From Anaeramoeba flamelloides (lineage: Eukaryota; Metamonada; Anaeramoebidae): DNA of 64,000 bases. The notes under the pieces were generated by a model. It ran no database searches and had not been told where the DNA came from. It worked only from the letters and a program-made list of their open reading frames with translations. Position 1 is the first letter of the stretch. The number at the start of each line of letters is the position of its first letter. A program made the translations under genes and the position numbers. Below are positions 43,575-54,732 of this stretch, piece after piece. The stretch is taken from the NCBI GenBank assembly GCA_027625915.1, contig JANTQA010000047.1:17608001-17672000 (forward strand). The letters run 5' to 3'.

Positions 43575-46500
43575 ATGAGCGGATTGGAAATTTTTGAGCA
43601 AACAACAACAACAACAACAAAAAACAGCGAACAACAATTAAACGGTTTGTCAGAGTTTGGCCTTGGAGAAGAACCACAAGCAAACACAACAGAAACACTT
43701 TTTGAGAGCCAGGATGGGTTTATGCAAGCCCAAGAAACAAATGAAAATGAAGAAAACGAAGAAAATGAAGAAGAAGAAAAAGAACAACAAGAACAAGAAG
43801 AAGAACAACAAGAACAAGAAGAAGACGAAAGCTCTGAAGAAGAACAACTCTTTGAAGATGAAAGTTCTGAAGCAGAAGAAGAAGAAGAAAGGCTTATACC
43901 CGAAAAGAAAAATGTAATTGAAGAAGAAATTCACATGTCTTCAATTGGAAAGCCTGTCTTGTAAGAATTTCTCTTTAAAATTTTTTTTTATTTATTTATT
44001 TTTTAAAAAACCTTCCTCATAAAAAAGAAAAAACGAACTGTCCAAAATCGTTAAATATGTCTCAGCTTTTTGCTTTTTTTTTTTCTCAACATCAAACAAA
44101 AAACCGACAAATTAAAATCTTTTTTTTTCTTTTTTTTTCTTTTTATTTTTTTTTATTTATTTATTTATTTTTTTTTTTGATTTGCAACAAAAACAGAGAA
44201 TGGCAAGAAAAGGTACAACAACAAATTCATGAACAAGAAACTAAATCTAACGAAGAAGTTCAAAAGTTACGTGAACAAGCAAAAATCGATCTTGAAAAAT
44301 GGTATGAAGAAAAAAATGAACAAAGCAAAAAAATTTGGAAAGAAAATGAGTACGCTTTCAAGTTTTTTAAAAATTTTCTTTTCTTTTCTTTTCTTTTTTT
44401 TTTCTTCTTTTTATTTTCTTTTTTTTTTTTTAATTATCCTTTCACAAAATTGTTTTTAACGAAAACAAATAAAAGAGGTTTCGGTGTATTAAAGAATCAG
44501 GTGTCAAGTAGTGTCTAGAATAACTATTCGTGTGAGATAAATTAACACTTTTTTTTTTTGCATTTAGATGCAAGATCTTCTCCTCACCAAAATTAATTCT
44601 TAATTGTGAAAAAATTTCAATTATTTTTTAATTTTTTCCAAAATTGTTTACTTTTAGAAATATAATTTAAAAACAAATGCGGTGAATTGGTAAGCAATCT
44701 TATGAAAAGTGATTTTTGAAAGTAATATTGAAAAACCAAATTTCTATGTAAATTTAAAATTAATTAAAGTAGTGAACGAAGAGACTTAATTTTGGGTTGT
44801 CTCTTTGAAGCTTTTGAATAAAACAAAAATGATGCCAAGTAAAACATTTTTCCCATATAAAATTCAAATAATATCAATTAACTTTCTAAAATCTGTGGAT
44901 CAGCCTGTTTTTTAAATACAATTATTACCTAACGTTAACAAGCTTAAAATGCTTTTAATGGAATGAATTCAATTTCCCAGTAATTGGGTATGTACCTTTA
45001 TTTCACTACATTTATTAACAAAAATTAATTGTTATTTGAAATTTGAATAATCATTTTTCTTATCATTTATCCTTAGACTAATTTTAATAGAAGGCTTAAT
45101 AAAATTGTGAAAAAGTGTTAATAAGATCTAAAATTTCTCAGTATTTTTATTTATAATAAAAATCCCTAAAATCATTTTATTGATACAATGAGACATAAAA
45201 TTATTCTACTAATTGTTTTTTTATAAAAAAAAAAATCAAAAAAACAATTTAAATTAAAAATATTGAACTTTTTTGAAACTACATGAACTATGAAATTAGA
45301 TTTTCAATTCTAGTATTTGAAATTCTATCAAGATTAAATCACTAACGGAACAAAATTTTAAGTGATCAAAAAGAAAAAAATAATCACCAATTTCCACACC
45401 TAAAAAATATAATACAAAATAGAAAGCAGAAATTTCTTTATATTTAGTTAAAGTGATGTCATATGAAAAAACAAAAAGATAGGAATTATATTTCGGAACC
45501 AACAAATGGTGAATAATAATTTTGGATATTTAAATTAGTTTAATTAGAATTGGGTTTAATTCTAATATCTTTTTGCAATTAATTTGTTTTACTACTTTGG
45601 AAAAAGTGAAAATTTTTGGATTGTAAAAAGATATACTAAAGATCCTACTTTGCTACTCTGAAATAAATGATAATTTAATCCAATTTTCATTAAATAAAAA
45701 CTTTGACTTTTAAAAAATGAAAAAAAAAAAAGTCATTACTTCAGATATTTAAAAAAATATTACTTATATAAATAAGATCTTTAAAAAAATATGGCAAAAC
45801 AACAAGTGTGATGATTAAACATCATCATTTTATCAAAATAACTTATTTAAAAGATAATAAAGATAAATCATAGACTTTTAATATTTTTTATTACGGTCAG
45901 TTCCACCTTTAATTACACAAACTTTGAACGAACATTAAGGCACAAGAAAAATCTCAAATTAAGGAGCAAAATGCAGATTCTAGTAAAATAATTTGTGTCA
46001 AACAAAATTACAAAAAATGTGCCTTAATTTGAGATTTTTTTGTGCCTTAAATTTCGTCAAAGTTTGTGCCTTAAAAGCGGAACTGACTGTATTCATGTTA
46101 CAAAAATTCTTGGCACTGTATAATAAAATAAACAAAACCTAAAAACGACAAGTAATTCATTATCAAATAATTTGTAACTAAACAGATAAATTTTAGCGAT
46201 AATTGATGGAAATTCAAAAAAAACTTGAATTTATTTGTATTTTTGAATTTTATTCCCTAATCTCAACTCTTTTTTTTTTTTTTTTTGATTTTTTTATAAA
46301 ATAATCTCAACACAATTTTGGAAAATACAGTCAGTTCCACTTTTAAAGCACAAACTTCAACGAAAATTAAGGCACAATAAAAATCTCAAATTAAGGCACA
46401 AAATTCCAGATTCTAGGAAAATAATTTGTGTAAAAAAATTTTTCAAATGTTGTGCTCTAATTTGAGTTTTTTTTGTGCCATAAATTTTGTTGAAATTTTT

Positions 46501-47024
46501 TGCCTTAAATTTGAAACTGACTGTAATTAAATTCCAATAAAATACTTTTATTAAACTTTCGAATCTTAATCAAAGTTAAATCTCATAAAAGAAATAATCT
46601 TTGGTCTCTAGTTTGTATTAATTCAATTTTTAGCAATATTTCATTATATAAATACAAAATTTCAGATTCAAAATCTCCAAAACATAGAAAGATCTCAAAT
46701 TATTTTTTAAATAATGTAATTTTCTTCATTATTTTGAAAATTTATTTCTTTTCCTTTTATTGATTTAATTTTTCGAACCTTATTTATTATTAAACATTGC
46801 TTTATTAATTTGGTTATTCCTCTTATTATTTTATTTATTTTGTTTGTTTTATTTATTTTATTTATAGATTAAAAGAAAAAGAATTCATTGACGAAAGAGA
46901 AAATCTCTTAAGTACAGGCGAACCTTGGGAAAAGGTAGTTAGTTTTGTAGATCTTGGAAAGGTCGAAGGAAGAGAAAAAGATGTTACAAGAATTCGTTCG
47001 ATATTTTTAAAAAAGAAGCATTAA
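43575..47024 (+). CDS. Clathrin light chain
   Basis: The three exons are 43575-43960, 44197-44349 and 46868-47024. The introns are 236 bp (GTAAGA...AACAG) and 2,518 bp (GTACGC...TATAG). Both junctions are in phase, and the spliced protein has 231 residues. The N-terminus is short and Thr/Asn/Gln-rich, followed by a Gln/Glu-rich acidic stretch. The second exon supplies the coiled coil that lies along the heavy chain (EWQEKVQQQIHEQETKSNEE ... LEKWYEEKNEQSKKIW). The third gives the conserved C-terminal phrase GEPWEKVVSFVDLGK...REKDVTRIRSIF, which matches WERV..L.D.....KD.SR.RS of other light chains. It stabilises clathrin coats in endocytosis and Golgi traffic. The long second intron holds two MITEs. 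Confidence 0.93.
45894..46089. mobile_element. MITE, AAGGCACAAAC family, copy 2 (clathrin intron)
   Basis: 196 bp with TA at both sides. The ends are CGGTCAGTTCC and CTGACTG-type. The inner arms share TCAAATTAAGG.GCA and its inverse, as in the other copies. Confidence 0.85.
46328..46523. mobile_element. MITE, AAGGCACAAAC family, copy 3 (clathrin intron)
   Basis: 196 bp with TA at both sides, starting CAGTCAGTTCCACTTTTAAA and ending with the inverse. It lies 238 bp from copy 2, so two members landed in the same intron. Confidence 0.85.
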
Positions 47025-47520
47025 AGCCATTTATTTTAATATAATCCTAATTAGTTATTAGAATAACTTTAACAAATAATTAATTTATAGGGTTACTATA
47101 TTAATCTTTTATTTTTATATCATAATTTTTAAATTAAATTTCGTTTAAAATATTTTTAGAAATTTAAAATAAAAGGTTACAAAAGATCAATTTCTTAAAT
47201 CTTTTGAAAAAAAGGGTTCTTATTACAATCACGGATCATAATAAACTCTCAATTTTTTTCGATTTTCTATTTTTTTTTATTTTTTTATTTTACACGGAAA
47301 TTCACGAGTTTTAATTAGAATTAATCTATCAATAATTTTTGATTTGAATTTTTACCTAAAGGGAGTAGCCACGGTAAAGGAAAATTTTTCACTTTTTTAC
47401 AATTTTGAAGATCCGAAAATAACATTTTTTACTTTGGTTGTAACTCATTGATTTTTATTATTTCAAGTACTTCATTCATTAGATTTTTTAAATTTTTTTT
47501 CCAAAGTCTCAATAAAATGT

Positions 47521-47611
47521 CTACAATAGAATGTTGAGTTGAATTACTTCAAATAGTGCTTTGAATGTTGAATGACTTATCTTTTATCCTTATCTCAACA
47601 TTCTATTGTGG
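47521..47611. repeat. Inverted repeat downstream of clathrin light chain
   Basis: CTACAATAGAATGTTGAG (47521-47538) pairs with CTCAACATTCTATTGTGG (47594-47611) around a 55-base loop. It lies about 500 bp beyond the stop codon. It is either a tiny MITE or a transcript hairpin. Confidence 0.6.
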
Positions 47612-47890
47612 ATTTATTTTTTTCATTTTTTATTTTTTCATCATTTTTGAATTTTTTAAATCATGACAACAAAAACAATAAGAAAGATTTTTGTATCAGT
47701 GGCATTTGGGATTAATGAATTTTGTACAAAATGAACAACAAAATTAGAATTGGGAGAATCACAAAAGTAAATACGAATTTGGCTTTAATAGATAGAAGGA
47801 TTCCAAAAAAATAATAATTATCCCAAAACATATACTTGTTCGGATTTTAAACACTTGGATTTAATGGAATTGGAGAAGTGAATATGATTA

Positions 47891-48928
47891 AACTCAATTC
47901 CAAAAATTGGGGCACACCTTCAAAATCAATTTAATTCCAAAAAAACTGATATTTAACTCTTAAATAGAAACATTAGATATTAACAATCAATGGAAATAAT
48001 TTTAAAGTTAATTATTTATCATTTTTTTTCATTATTTTTTGATTTTTGATTTTCAATAATTTTTTTGATTTTTTTTGTATTCTTTTTTTTTCATTTGAAA
48101 AAAAAATTTTCGAAAATCTCAAAATCACTTTAAAATGAAATTTAAAAGTTTTCATTCTGATCACAAGAAAAAAATTTTTTTCTCTCTCAAAAAGAAAAAA
48201 GATTCTTTTTTTATCGAGAAAAAAATTTTTTGAAAAAAAATCTTGATATGAGGTGCTATAGTACGTGGCCTACAAACAGACCTTATTACCATTAATAGAA
48301 GTATGAATACTGAATGTATTATTATTGATATTATCAAAAAAATCAAATGTAATTCAACTCGCTAATTCAGAATATGGTGAGTTGAAATGGATTTTCCTAA
48401 AGGATGGAGCTTGTCCACATACTTCAAAAAAAACTCAAAATTACTTAAATCCGGGATGTAATGTTCTGTACCCTTGACCCCCAATTCCACAGATTTAAAT
48501 CCAATTGGTAATTTATGGATACTAAACTGAAAAATTGTAACGAAAAAACTAAGAAGAATTTTTAAAATTTTCACTAATGTATGGAATACTTTGAGTTGGG
48601 TAACCTAAGAAAATTAGTAAACTCTATATTTAAAAGGATAGATTTAGTTATAAAAAGACAAGCTGAATCTATTAATAGTTTTTATTAATTTTTCTTTCAA
48701 TAAAATTGGATTTTTTGTTAACTGTGTTTCAAAAATAGGGGCACACTTTTTTTTATTTTTTCTTTTTTATTTTTCGAATTGAATTTTAAATTTACTATAA
48801 TATATATAAATAGTATTAATTATATATTTTCCGGTCTTTTATTATTTTAATTGACAAGTATCATGTATTTTGGAGTATATTTTTATTAATGTAATTTTTT
48901 TTTGTGTCCCATTTTTGGGAATTGAGTT
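47891..48928. mobile_element. 1.04 kb TIR element containing exon-like sequence
   Basis: The ends are AACTCAATTCCAAAAATTGG, followed by GGCACA, and the inverse form (GTGTCCCATTTTTGGGAATT...), each bordered by TA. A further CAAAAATAGGGGCACAC lies inside at about 48728. No transposase is seen. A coding-like minus-strand block (48361-48540) lies inside. Confidence 0.6.
48361..48540 (-). pseudogene. Exon-like fragment, unknown
   Basis: After a good acceptor (CAATTTTTCAG on the minus strand) a frame of 54 codons reads FSIHKLPIGFKSVELGVKGT, then EHYIPDLSNFEFFLKYVDKL, to a stop. A preceding 30 bp block (VTQLKVFHTL) would join in phase. GC content is higher than its surroundings. I cannot find a start, so it is a gene fragment or the last exon of an unresolved gene. 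Confidence 0.3.
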
Positions 48929-49129
48929 TATATTTTATCAAATATTACACTACAAAATTGCTATAAGTTTTATTCTAAAGATCACAAATTAACTTCTCCC
49001 AAAAAAGCTCTTTATCATAAAAAAAATACAAATTGAACCAATTTTATCAATTCTTTTCTCTTTTTTTTTAGTATTTAACTTTTCTAAAAAAAAAATAAGA
49101 AATAATTTTTTAAAAAAATTTTATTGGAA

Positions 49130-49240
49130 TCTACGATCACACACCACTAAAATAAAACACTCTTATCCCATCCCTCTCAGATGTTTATCGTGTCTTATGG
49201 TGTAGCTACTCTCTTAAGGGTGATTCCACATCCATAAATT
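49130..49240. other. GC-richer island, unassigned
   Basis: This block (ACTCTTATCCCATCCCTCTC, GTGTAGCTACTCTCTTAAGG) stands out from its surroundings. Short frames exist on the minus strand (GITLKRVATP), but no gene or known ncRNA could be assigned. Around it, 48929-50034 is otherwise AT-rich and empty. Confidence 0.3.
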
Positions 49241-50034
49241 CTAAAATTACTCAAGTTTATAGTCATATATTCAAGTAGAATTTTTTTTTTTTTTGGCCTC
49301 AAAATTGATTTCAAGTGTAGAAAAAAAATTACAAATAGAAGTAACAAAAATTATTAAAAATATTCTAAATAAATAAGTATATAATTTGTTTTCTTTCAAA
49401 AAAAAGTAAAAAATTATAAGCATAAAAAAAACAAAAAATATTTTATTTTATTAACAATTATCATAGTGTCCTTAATAACATCAAAAAATAAAGATTAAAA
49501 AAGTAAATTTTTCAAAATGAACTTTTTATTTTGTAAAAAAAGTGATTAATAAACCCCATTTCAAATTTTTTAAGGAGCCTGATTTAATAAATTGAAAAAA
49601 ATATATAAATTTCTACATCAAATAAAAACCAATTCTTGAACCTTATTAATAATTTACTTGTAAATAAATCTAAATATATAAAATCCCGATATTTCTAAAA
49701 AATAAAATAATCAACCTAAAAATTAAAAAAAGTAAATCAAATTTTTTGAAATGAGTATTGGTGATTTTTTATTAATAAAATTTTAATGAAAAAAGATTAA
49801 ACAAGAAGATTATATTATTAATAATTGTACAAATTATAAAACAAATTAAATTGTCTCCATTTTTTGTATATTTAATTGTATTTTGAAGATCTTTTTTTTC
49901 TTCCAAATAATATTTTGCAAAAAAAAAAAATAAATTATCAAAAAAAAAAATAGAAAAAAGAAAAAAAAGAAAAAGAAAGGAGGGCAAATCAAAATAGATT
50001 AAAAAAAGAAAAAAAAAAATTGAAAGTAAAAATT

Positions 50035-50238
50035 TCATTTAAATTTTTGGCTTCTTATCAGGGTATTGAATGTGTTATTGTTTTTTACATTAATACTAAT
50101 CAAGTCGAAATTGTTATAATTATAATCTTCGTATGTACCTATTTTTTGAACACTTTTCTTGACAAAATTTAATTCCATTACAAAGACAAAATCATTGCAC
50201 TTACCAGAAATTAAGCCAATGATAAGGAAATAACTCAT
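50035..50238 (-). CDS. Possible short secreted-type ORF or first exons
   Basis: ATG 50238 starts MSYFLIIGLISG, a hydrophobic, signal-like N-terminus. A perfect donor (GTAAGT) follows at codon 12, and an AATAG acceptor 66 bp later would keep the frame, giving GTYEDYNYNNFDLISIN. Unspliced, the frame is also open for 67 codons. It may be the 5' end of a longer minus-strand gene. No homologue is recognised. Confidence 0.3.
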   Translation of the reverse strand: MSYFLIIGLISGKCNDFVFVMELNFVKKSVQKIGTYEDYNYNNFDLISINVKNNNTFNTLIRSQKFK

Positions 50239-50463
50239 GAAAAGAAGTCAAATTATCAAAATCATTTCACCATTTTGATATTATACTTGCAAAAATATAA
50301 CCACAAATTCTTTTTTATCCCTCTTCTCTTATTTTTCATAAAAAAAAAATTAAAAAAAAATTAAAAAATTTAAATGGACAATTAATAAAAAATGATGTTT
50401 ATTATTTTTAGTTATTGGTATTCTTTTAAGAACCAATTAACTATAACGTTAAAATTAATAATA

Positions 50464-50660
50464 CAGTCAGTTTCACTTTTAAGGCACAAACTTTCAACGA
50501 AATTTAAGGCACAAAAAAATCTCAAATCAAGGCACAATTTTTTGTAATTTTTTTTTTACAATTTATTTTTACTATAATTTGAATTTTGTGCCTTAATTTG
50601 AGATTTTTATTGTGCCTTAAATTTCGTTGAAAGTTTGTGCCTTAAAAGTGAAACTGACTG
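50464..50660. mobile_element. MITE, AAGGCACAAAC family, copy 4 (best preserved)
   Basis: 197 bp with TA at both sides. The outer arms (CAGTCAGTTTCACTTTTAAG, then GCACAAACTTTCAACGAAAT) are almost perfectly repeated inverted, so this appears the youngest copy. Confidence 0.9.
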
Positions 50661-51164
50661 TAGTATTACTTTATGAAAAAATTATTAACTTATTAAATCA
50701 AATACACTGACCTAATTAAAATAAAAATCAATTAAATTAGTATTTTCTAAGACATGTTTGAATGACTTTATAAGTGATTATATAATTTTTATGGTCATCT
50801 GAAGAAATTTTACAAGTAGAAATTTAATTAGAAATGCCACCTTTTTATTTTTTTATAAGAGGGATCTTCTCCTTTCTATGAATAATAATGTTTGTGAAAT
50901 GGTGAAAATATTCTTTTTCTTTATTCCAAAATTCTAATTGCTGAATTAATTATAATAATATGTTTGGAATATATTTAAAAAAAAATTTTTTTTTGATTAA
51001 GTTTTCAATTGACATATTTATTTCATTTATCTAATTATAGCAAGGAACAATAAAAGAAAATTTTATCAAATAAAAAAGAGAATTTAAAAAATAAATAAAA
51101 TATCTATATAAAACAAGAATATCATTTACATGAACAAGTTAAAAACATATTTACTGACATTAGG

Positions 51165-51600
51165 GTTTCCAGAATTTGAAATAATCGAGCAAAATCTAAA
51201 TAATTTACCAAATTATTTCAGATTTTGAGGAAGTTTCTTTAGATTTTATTTAATTTTTAAAATTAAAAAAAAAAAATTGAAATTTTCATTTTATTTTTCA
51301 AATTAAAAAAAAAGCACCTTTATGTTATCTTGAGTTTTCTGTTTATTTCAAAAATCAATATATTTTCACTTAGTTTTTTTGAGGTTTTCTATTTATTTGT
51401 GAAGTGTTCATGATTTTTTTGAGGTTTTCTATTTTATTTCGAAAATCTATTGATTTTTCACATAAATAGAAAACTCAAAAAAAAAATAGAACACTTCACA
51501 AATAAATAGAAAACCCAAAAAAAAACCTAGAACAATTCCCTAATAAAACAGAAAACCCAAAAAACCTAGGCACTTGGCGACAAGTCCCCATTATTCACAG
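51165..51600. repeat. Hairpin array E
   Basis: The same words as in arrays A-D appear: TTTCCAGAATTTGAAATAAT with an imperfect inverse, GAGGTTTTCTATTTATTTGT, GAAAATCTATTGATTTTTCA, AAATAGAAAACTCAAAAAAA and AACCTAGGCACTTGGCGACA. It ends near a C/G-rich phrase (AGTCCCCATTATTCACAGGG). No companion repeat is seen beside it. Confidence 0.7.
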
Positions 51601-52894
51601 GGGGGTATAAAAAACCTTTGAAATATTATCAATATAAACTCCACAATCTTTGATTAATAATTGGTATTTAGCAACTATCATAGTGTAACACTTGCTACCT
51701 GAATTTATATAAATATTTATTTCCTTTCATACAATTTTTTTTCAAAAATAAACATTGAAAAAACTAAGAAAAAAGCCAATAAATAAAATTTTTATTTGAG
51801 AACCCAAAAATTATCACTGTTAACGAATAAATAACAATTTTATCAAAGAAACATGAAAAACACGAAATCATTTTTACTAACTGTTTTATCCTTTGGGCTT
51901 ATAAATTTGAAATTAAAAAAAAAAATCGAAATTTTTTCTCTTTTTATCAAACATTAAAATACATTGAAAGTTGAAGATCGATCAGAAAACAACCAAAAAG
52001 AAAAAGTTGATATATCTCAAAAAAGATATTGTTTTTCAGTCTTCTGGGATTGTACACATTAAGGAATATGTTTAAACCCTGGAAAATTTTATTGTGTTAT
52101 TTTACGTTTGATACTCATTAATACTTTTCATTCTGAAGAAATTTCATCTGAAGAAATTGTACAAAAAATACAATTTCAAAGTCATAAACACCAAAAGCAA
52201 ACTAATAAAAAAAAATTTTCAAATAGAATTTTGGTTGGGAAATTTTGTTAAAAAAAGAATTTAAGGGATTTTCAATTACAATTTCAAATTTTAAAACATT
52301 TCAAACTTATAATAGTTACTTCAAAAAATATTTGTAAGGGAGGGAAAAAATGTTAAGTGTTTATAGATTTGAAATAGAAATTGTGAAATATTTGAAATCT
52401 AATTTGATATGATCTCTAAAAAAGGACAAAATTGTGAAAATTTATGCCTTTTTTCCAAAGAGAAAATCTTAGTGGATAAACTAACTTAGATTATGGAACT
52501 CTTTCAAGATTGTTTTGATCAAAAATTCCACTACTTTCAACGTAAAAGGTCGTCCTTAAAACTATATTTAAATCATGAAAAGCAAAAAATTCTTTTTTAA
52601 AATAAAACAAATTATATTTAGTGGTAAAAGGATCACAATCATCTTTTCCAAGATTAAATCTGATATTAATAATGTTGTTCTTTGATTTATTGGATTGTAT
52701 ATCCTTAATATGGAATATCACAAGAAAGAACACTCAAAAAAAACACTTGAGGACCCAAAACATACATAAAATAGTCACAAAAAGAGTAAATTGATATATC
52801 ATTAAGGAAATTCGCAAATATATTGGTTGATTTATTTTTTACCTTTTTACTTTTAAAATTATTTTGAATATACAACAAGAAATCACCCTTGACG
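51601..52894. other. Gene-free flank
   Basis: AT-rich, with short frames starting at non-ATG codons that I do not accept. Contains the upstream region of the membrane-protein gene. Confidence 0.4.
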
Positions 52895-53404
52895 ATGAAT
52901 GAAATAAACACACAAGAGTACACTCATTTAACAACGAGTGAAAAGGATCTAAATAGCATGTATCAAACACACAATAGTTTTGGTAGGAAAAAGTCACAAA
53001 TCTTTACCTGGTGTGTAATTATTCTTTTTATCGTTGTGATTGCTATTACACTCTTTTCCATGTTTGTAGTTTCTCATACGTACGATTATTGTTGGGGCTA
53101 CAAAGATAAAAAAAAACAAGTAATTGGCGAATTAATGCCGTTTGATTTGCTTTCAAAGAAATGGTTTAATGCAGATCAGAGACGATCGATTTCAAGGATT
53201 CAATTGTACTCCACAAATAATAAGTTTCCAATACTTTATAGGCGCGTTGAGTCGATTTCAAATTATTCTGTGACATTGCAAAACGATAGCTGTCGAACAA
53301 TTTCCTTTGATAATGGGAAATACCAGGAATACATTTGCAAATTAAAAGGTGGGAAAGAGACTGATTGTACAAACTGTGGCTGCTATTTAATTAACATTGA
53401 TTGA
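52895..53404 (+). CDS. Small single-pass (type II) membrane protein, Cys-containing ectodomain
   Basis: ATG 52895 opens a protein of 169 residues. Residues 1-36 are polar with a basic RKK just before a hydrophobic helix (about 37-59, IFTWCVIILFIVVIAITLFS). The remaining 110 residues hold six cysteines (CWGY, SCRT, ICKL and the cluster CTNCGC at 158-163) and N-glycosylation sequons (NYS, NDS). Basic residues on the N-terminal side suggest a cytoplasmic N-terminus and an extracellular or lumenal C-terminus. The family is unknown. Composition is clearly coding compared with the flanks. Confidence 0.7.
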   Translation: MNEINTQEYTHLTTSEKDLNSMYQTHNSFGRKKSQIFTWCVIILFIVVIAITLFSMFVVSHTYDYCWGYKDKKKQVIGELMPFDLLSKKWFNADQRRSISRIQLYSTNNKFPILYRRVESISNYSVTLQNDSCRTISFDNGKYQEYICKLKGGKETDCTNCGCYLINID

Positions 53405-54110
53405 GACACTAAAAGATCGAGACGACGCTATAAATTTTGCTGTCTTTTTGCTTTATTCAAAAAAAAAAATAAAGTACATTTATTCTGTATCAAAAAGAAA
53501 CAAATTGGTTTTGAATTAGAACTGTTCAAAAGAACATTCAAATTTTCGCTTTTTAAATACAAGTCATTCCAAAGGGTAATTTGTTGAAAAAACGAATAGA
53601 TATGCTCTTGCACCATCATTAAAATAATGGAGGAAAAAAGAAAAATTGACAATAATTGCTGATAGACAGAAATATTTTTCTGAACAAATAAAGAGAGACA
53701 TTGCAATTTTCAAAATCCCAATAATTAAGGTAACCCAATAACACAAATCTGAAACTCAAAATCTTACCCCCAACATCAAATTGTTTCATTCTTTTATAAT
53801 TTAAATAAAGACTTTTTGTTAATTTCGATTTTTTTTAGAAATTTTTGTATTATTTTTTATTTGTATTTTGAGCAATCTTTTGACTGCGTTTTACCCTAAC
53901 CAAAAGCTTACCGTTTTGAAAACTGTACAAAAAGTTAATCCTTATAAAAAAAGAAAGAAATAATTTCAATTTAACGAATTATAGTTTTGAAAAAAATACC
54001 TGAAATGAAAATAATCTCCCTGATAAGATTTTTAATAGTCAATATTTGGAAAATTTTTGTGTAATTACAAATAAACTCTTTTATTTAAAATCAAATCCTT
54101 TTTAGAATTA

Positions 54111-54732
54111 ACCAAATTTTTTATGAACCCAGTGATAAACCTACCAAAAGTTCATTAAAGTGAGTACGTCTATAGTAAACTCAAGTAATTGTTTGATTAC
54201 CTTAAGTAAACTTATTTTGAAAAACAATATAAACTTCATTTCAAAATCATTGTCCTATTAATAATCAAATTTTGAAAATAAATATTTTTATCAATTGAAT
54301 TTATCGATTATAAGAAAAAAATTACTATTTTAATATACAGACTATACTCAAGAGATATTTATTTTTCATCTAAAAATAAATAAAAAAAACTAAAAATAAA
54401 AAAAAATTGGTTAATTTATTCTGAAATGTAGTTTATTTAAAATAAAATCCCATTTTTCTAAAATCAAACTTTTTATTTAAATTATAAATCGCACGCTTAT
54501 TAGAATAATGATTGATGAAATCACACTTGTTCCAAACATTATCCAATCAATCAAAAAACAAGAAAAAAAATACTATTTTCTAAATTATAGTAAACTTAAA
54601 TAAAACCCGATTGTTTTTCCAAAAAAAGTTGATCTACATAGGCTATCCAATAATTAAATGAATATTATAGACACACCCCTCACTTTAATGAACTTTAATT
54701 GGAGTTCTTGATTGGTTCATAAAAAAATTAGT
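54111..54732. mobile_element. 622 bp TIR element
   Basis: The ends ACCAAATTTTTTATGAACC and, inverted, ACTAATTTTTTTATGAACC are bordered by TA. Inverted similarity runs 60-70 bp (AAGTTCATTAAAGTGAG). The interior shares about 170 bp with 8220-8400. It is non-coding. Confidence 0.65.

Noticed and set aside
49130-49240. Possible snRNA or snoRNA in the GC-richer island
   Set aside because: I could not find C/D or H/ACA boxes, an Sm site or known snRNA loops.
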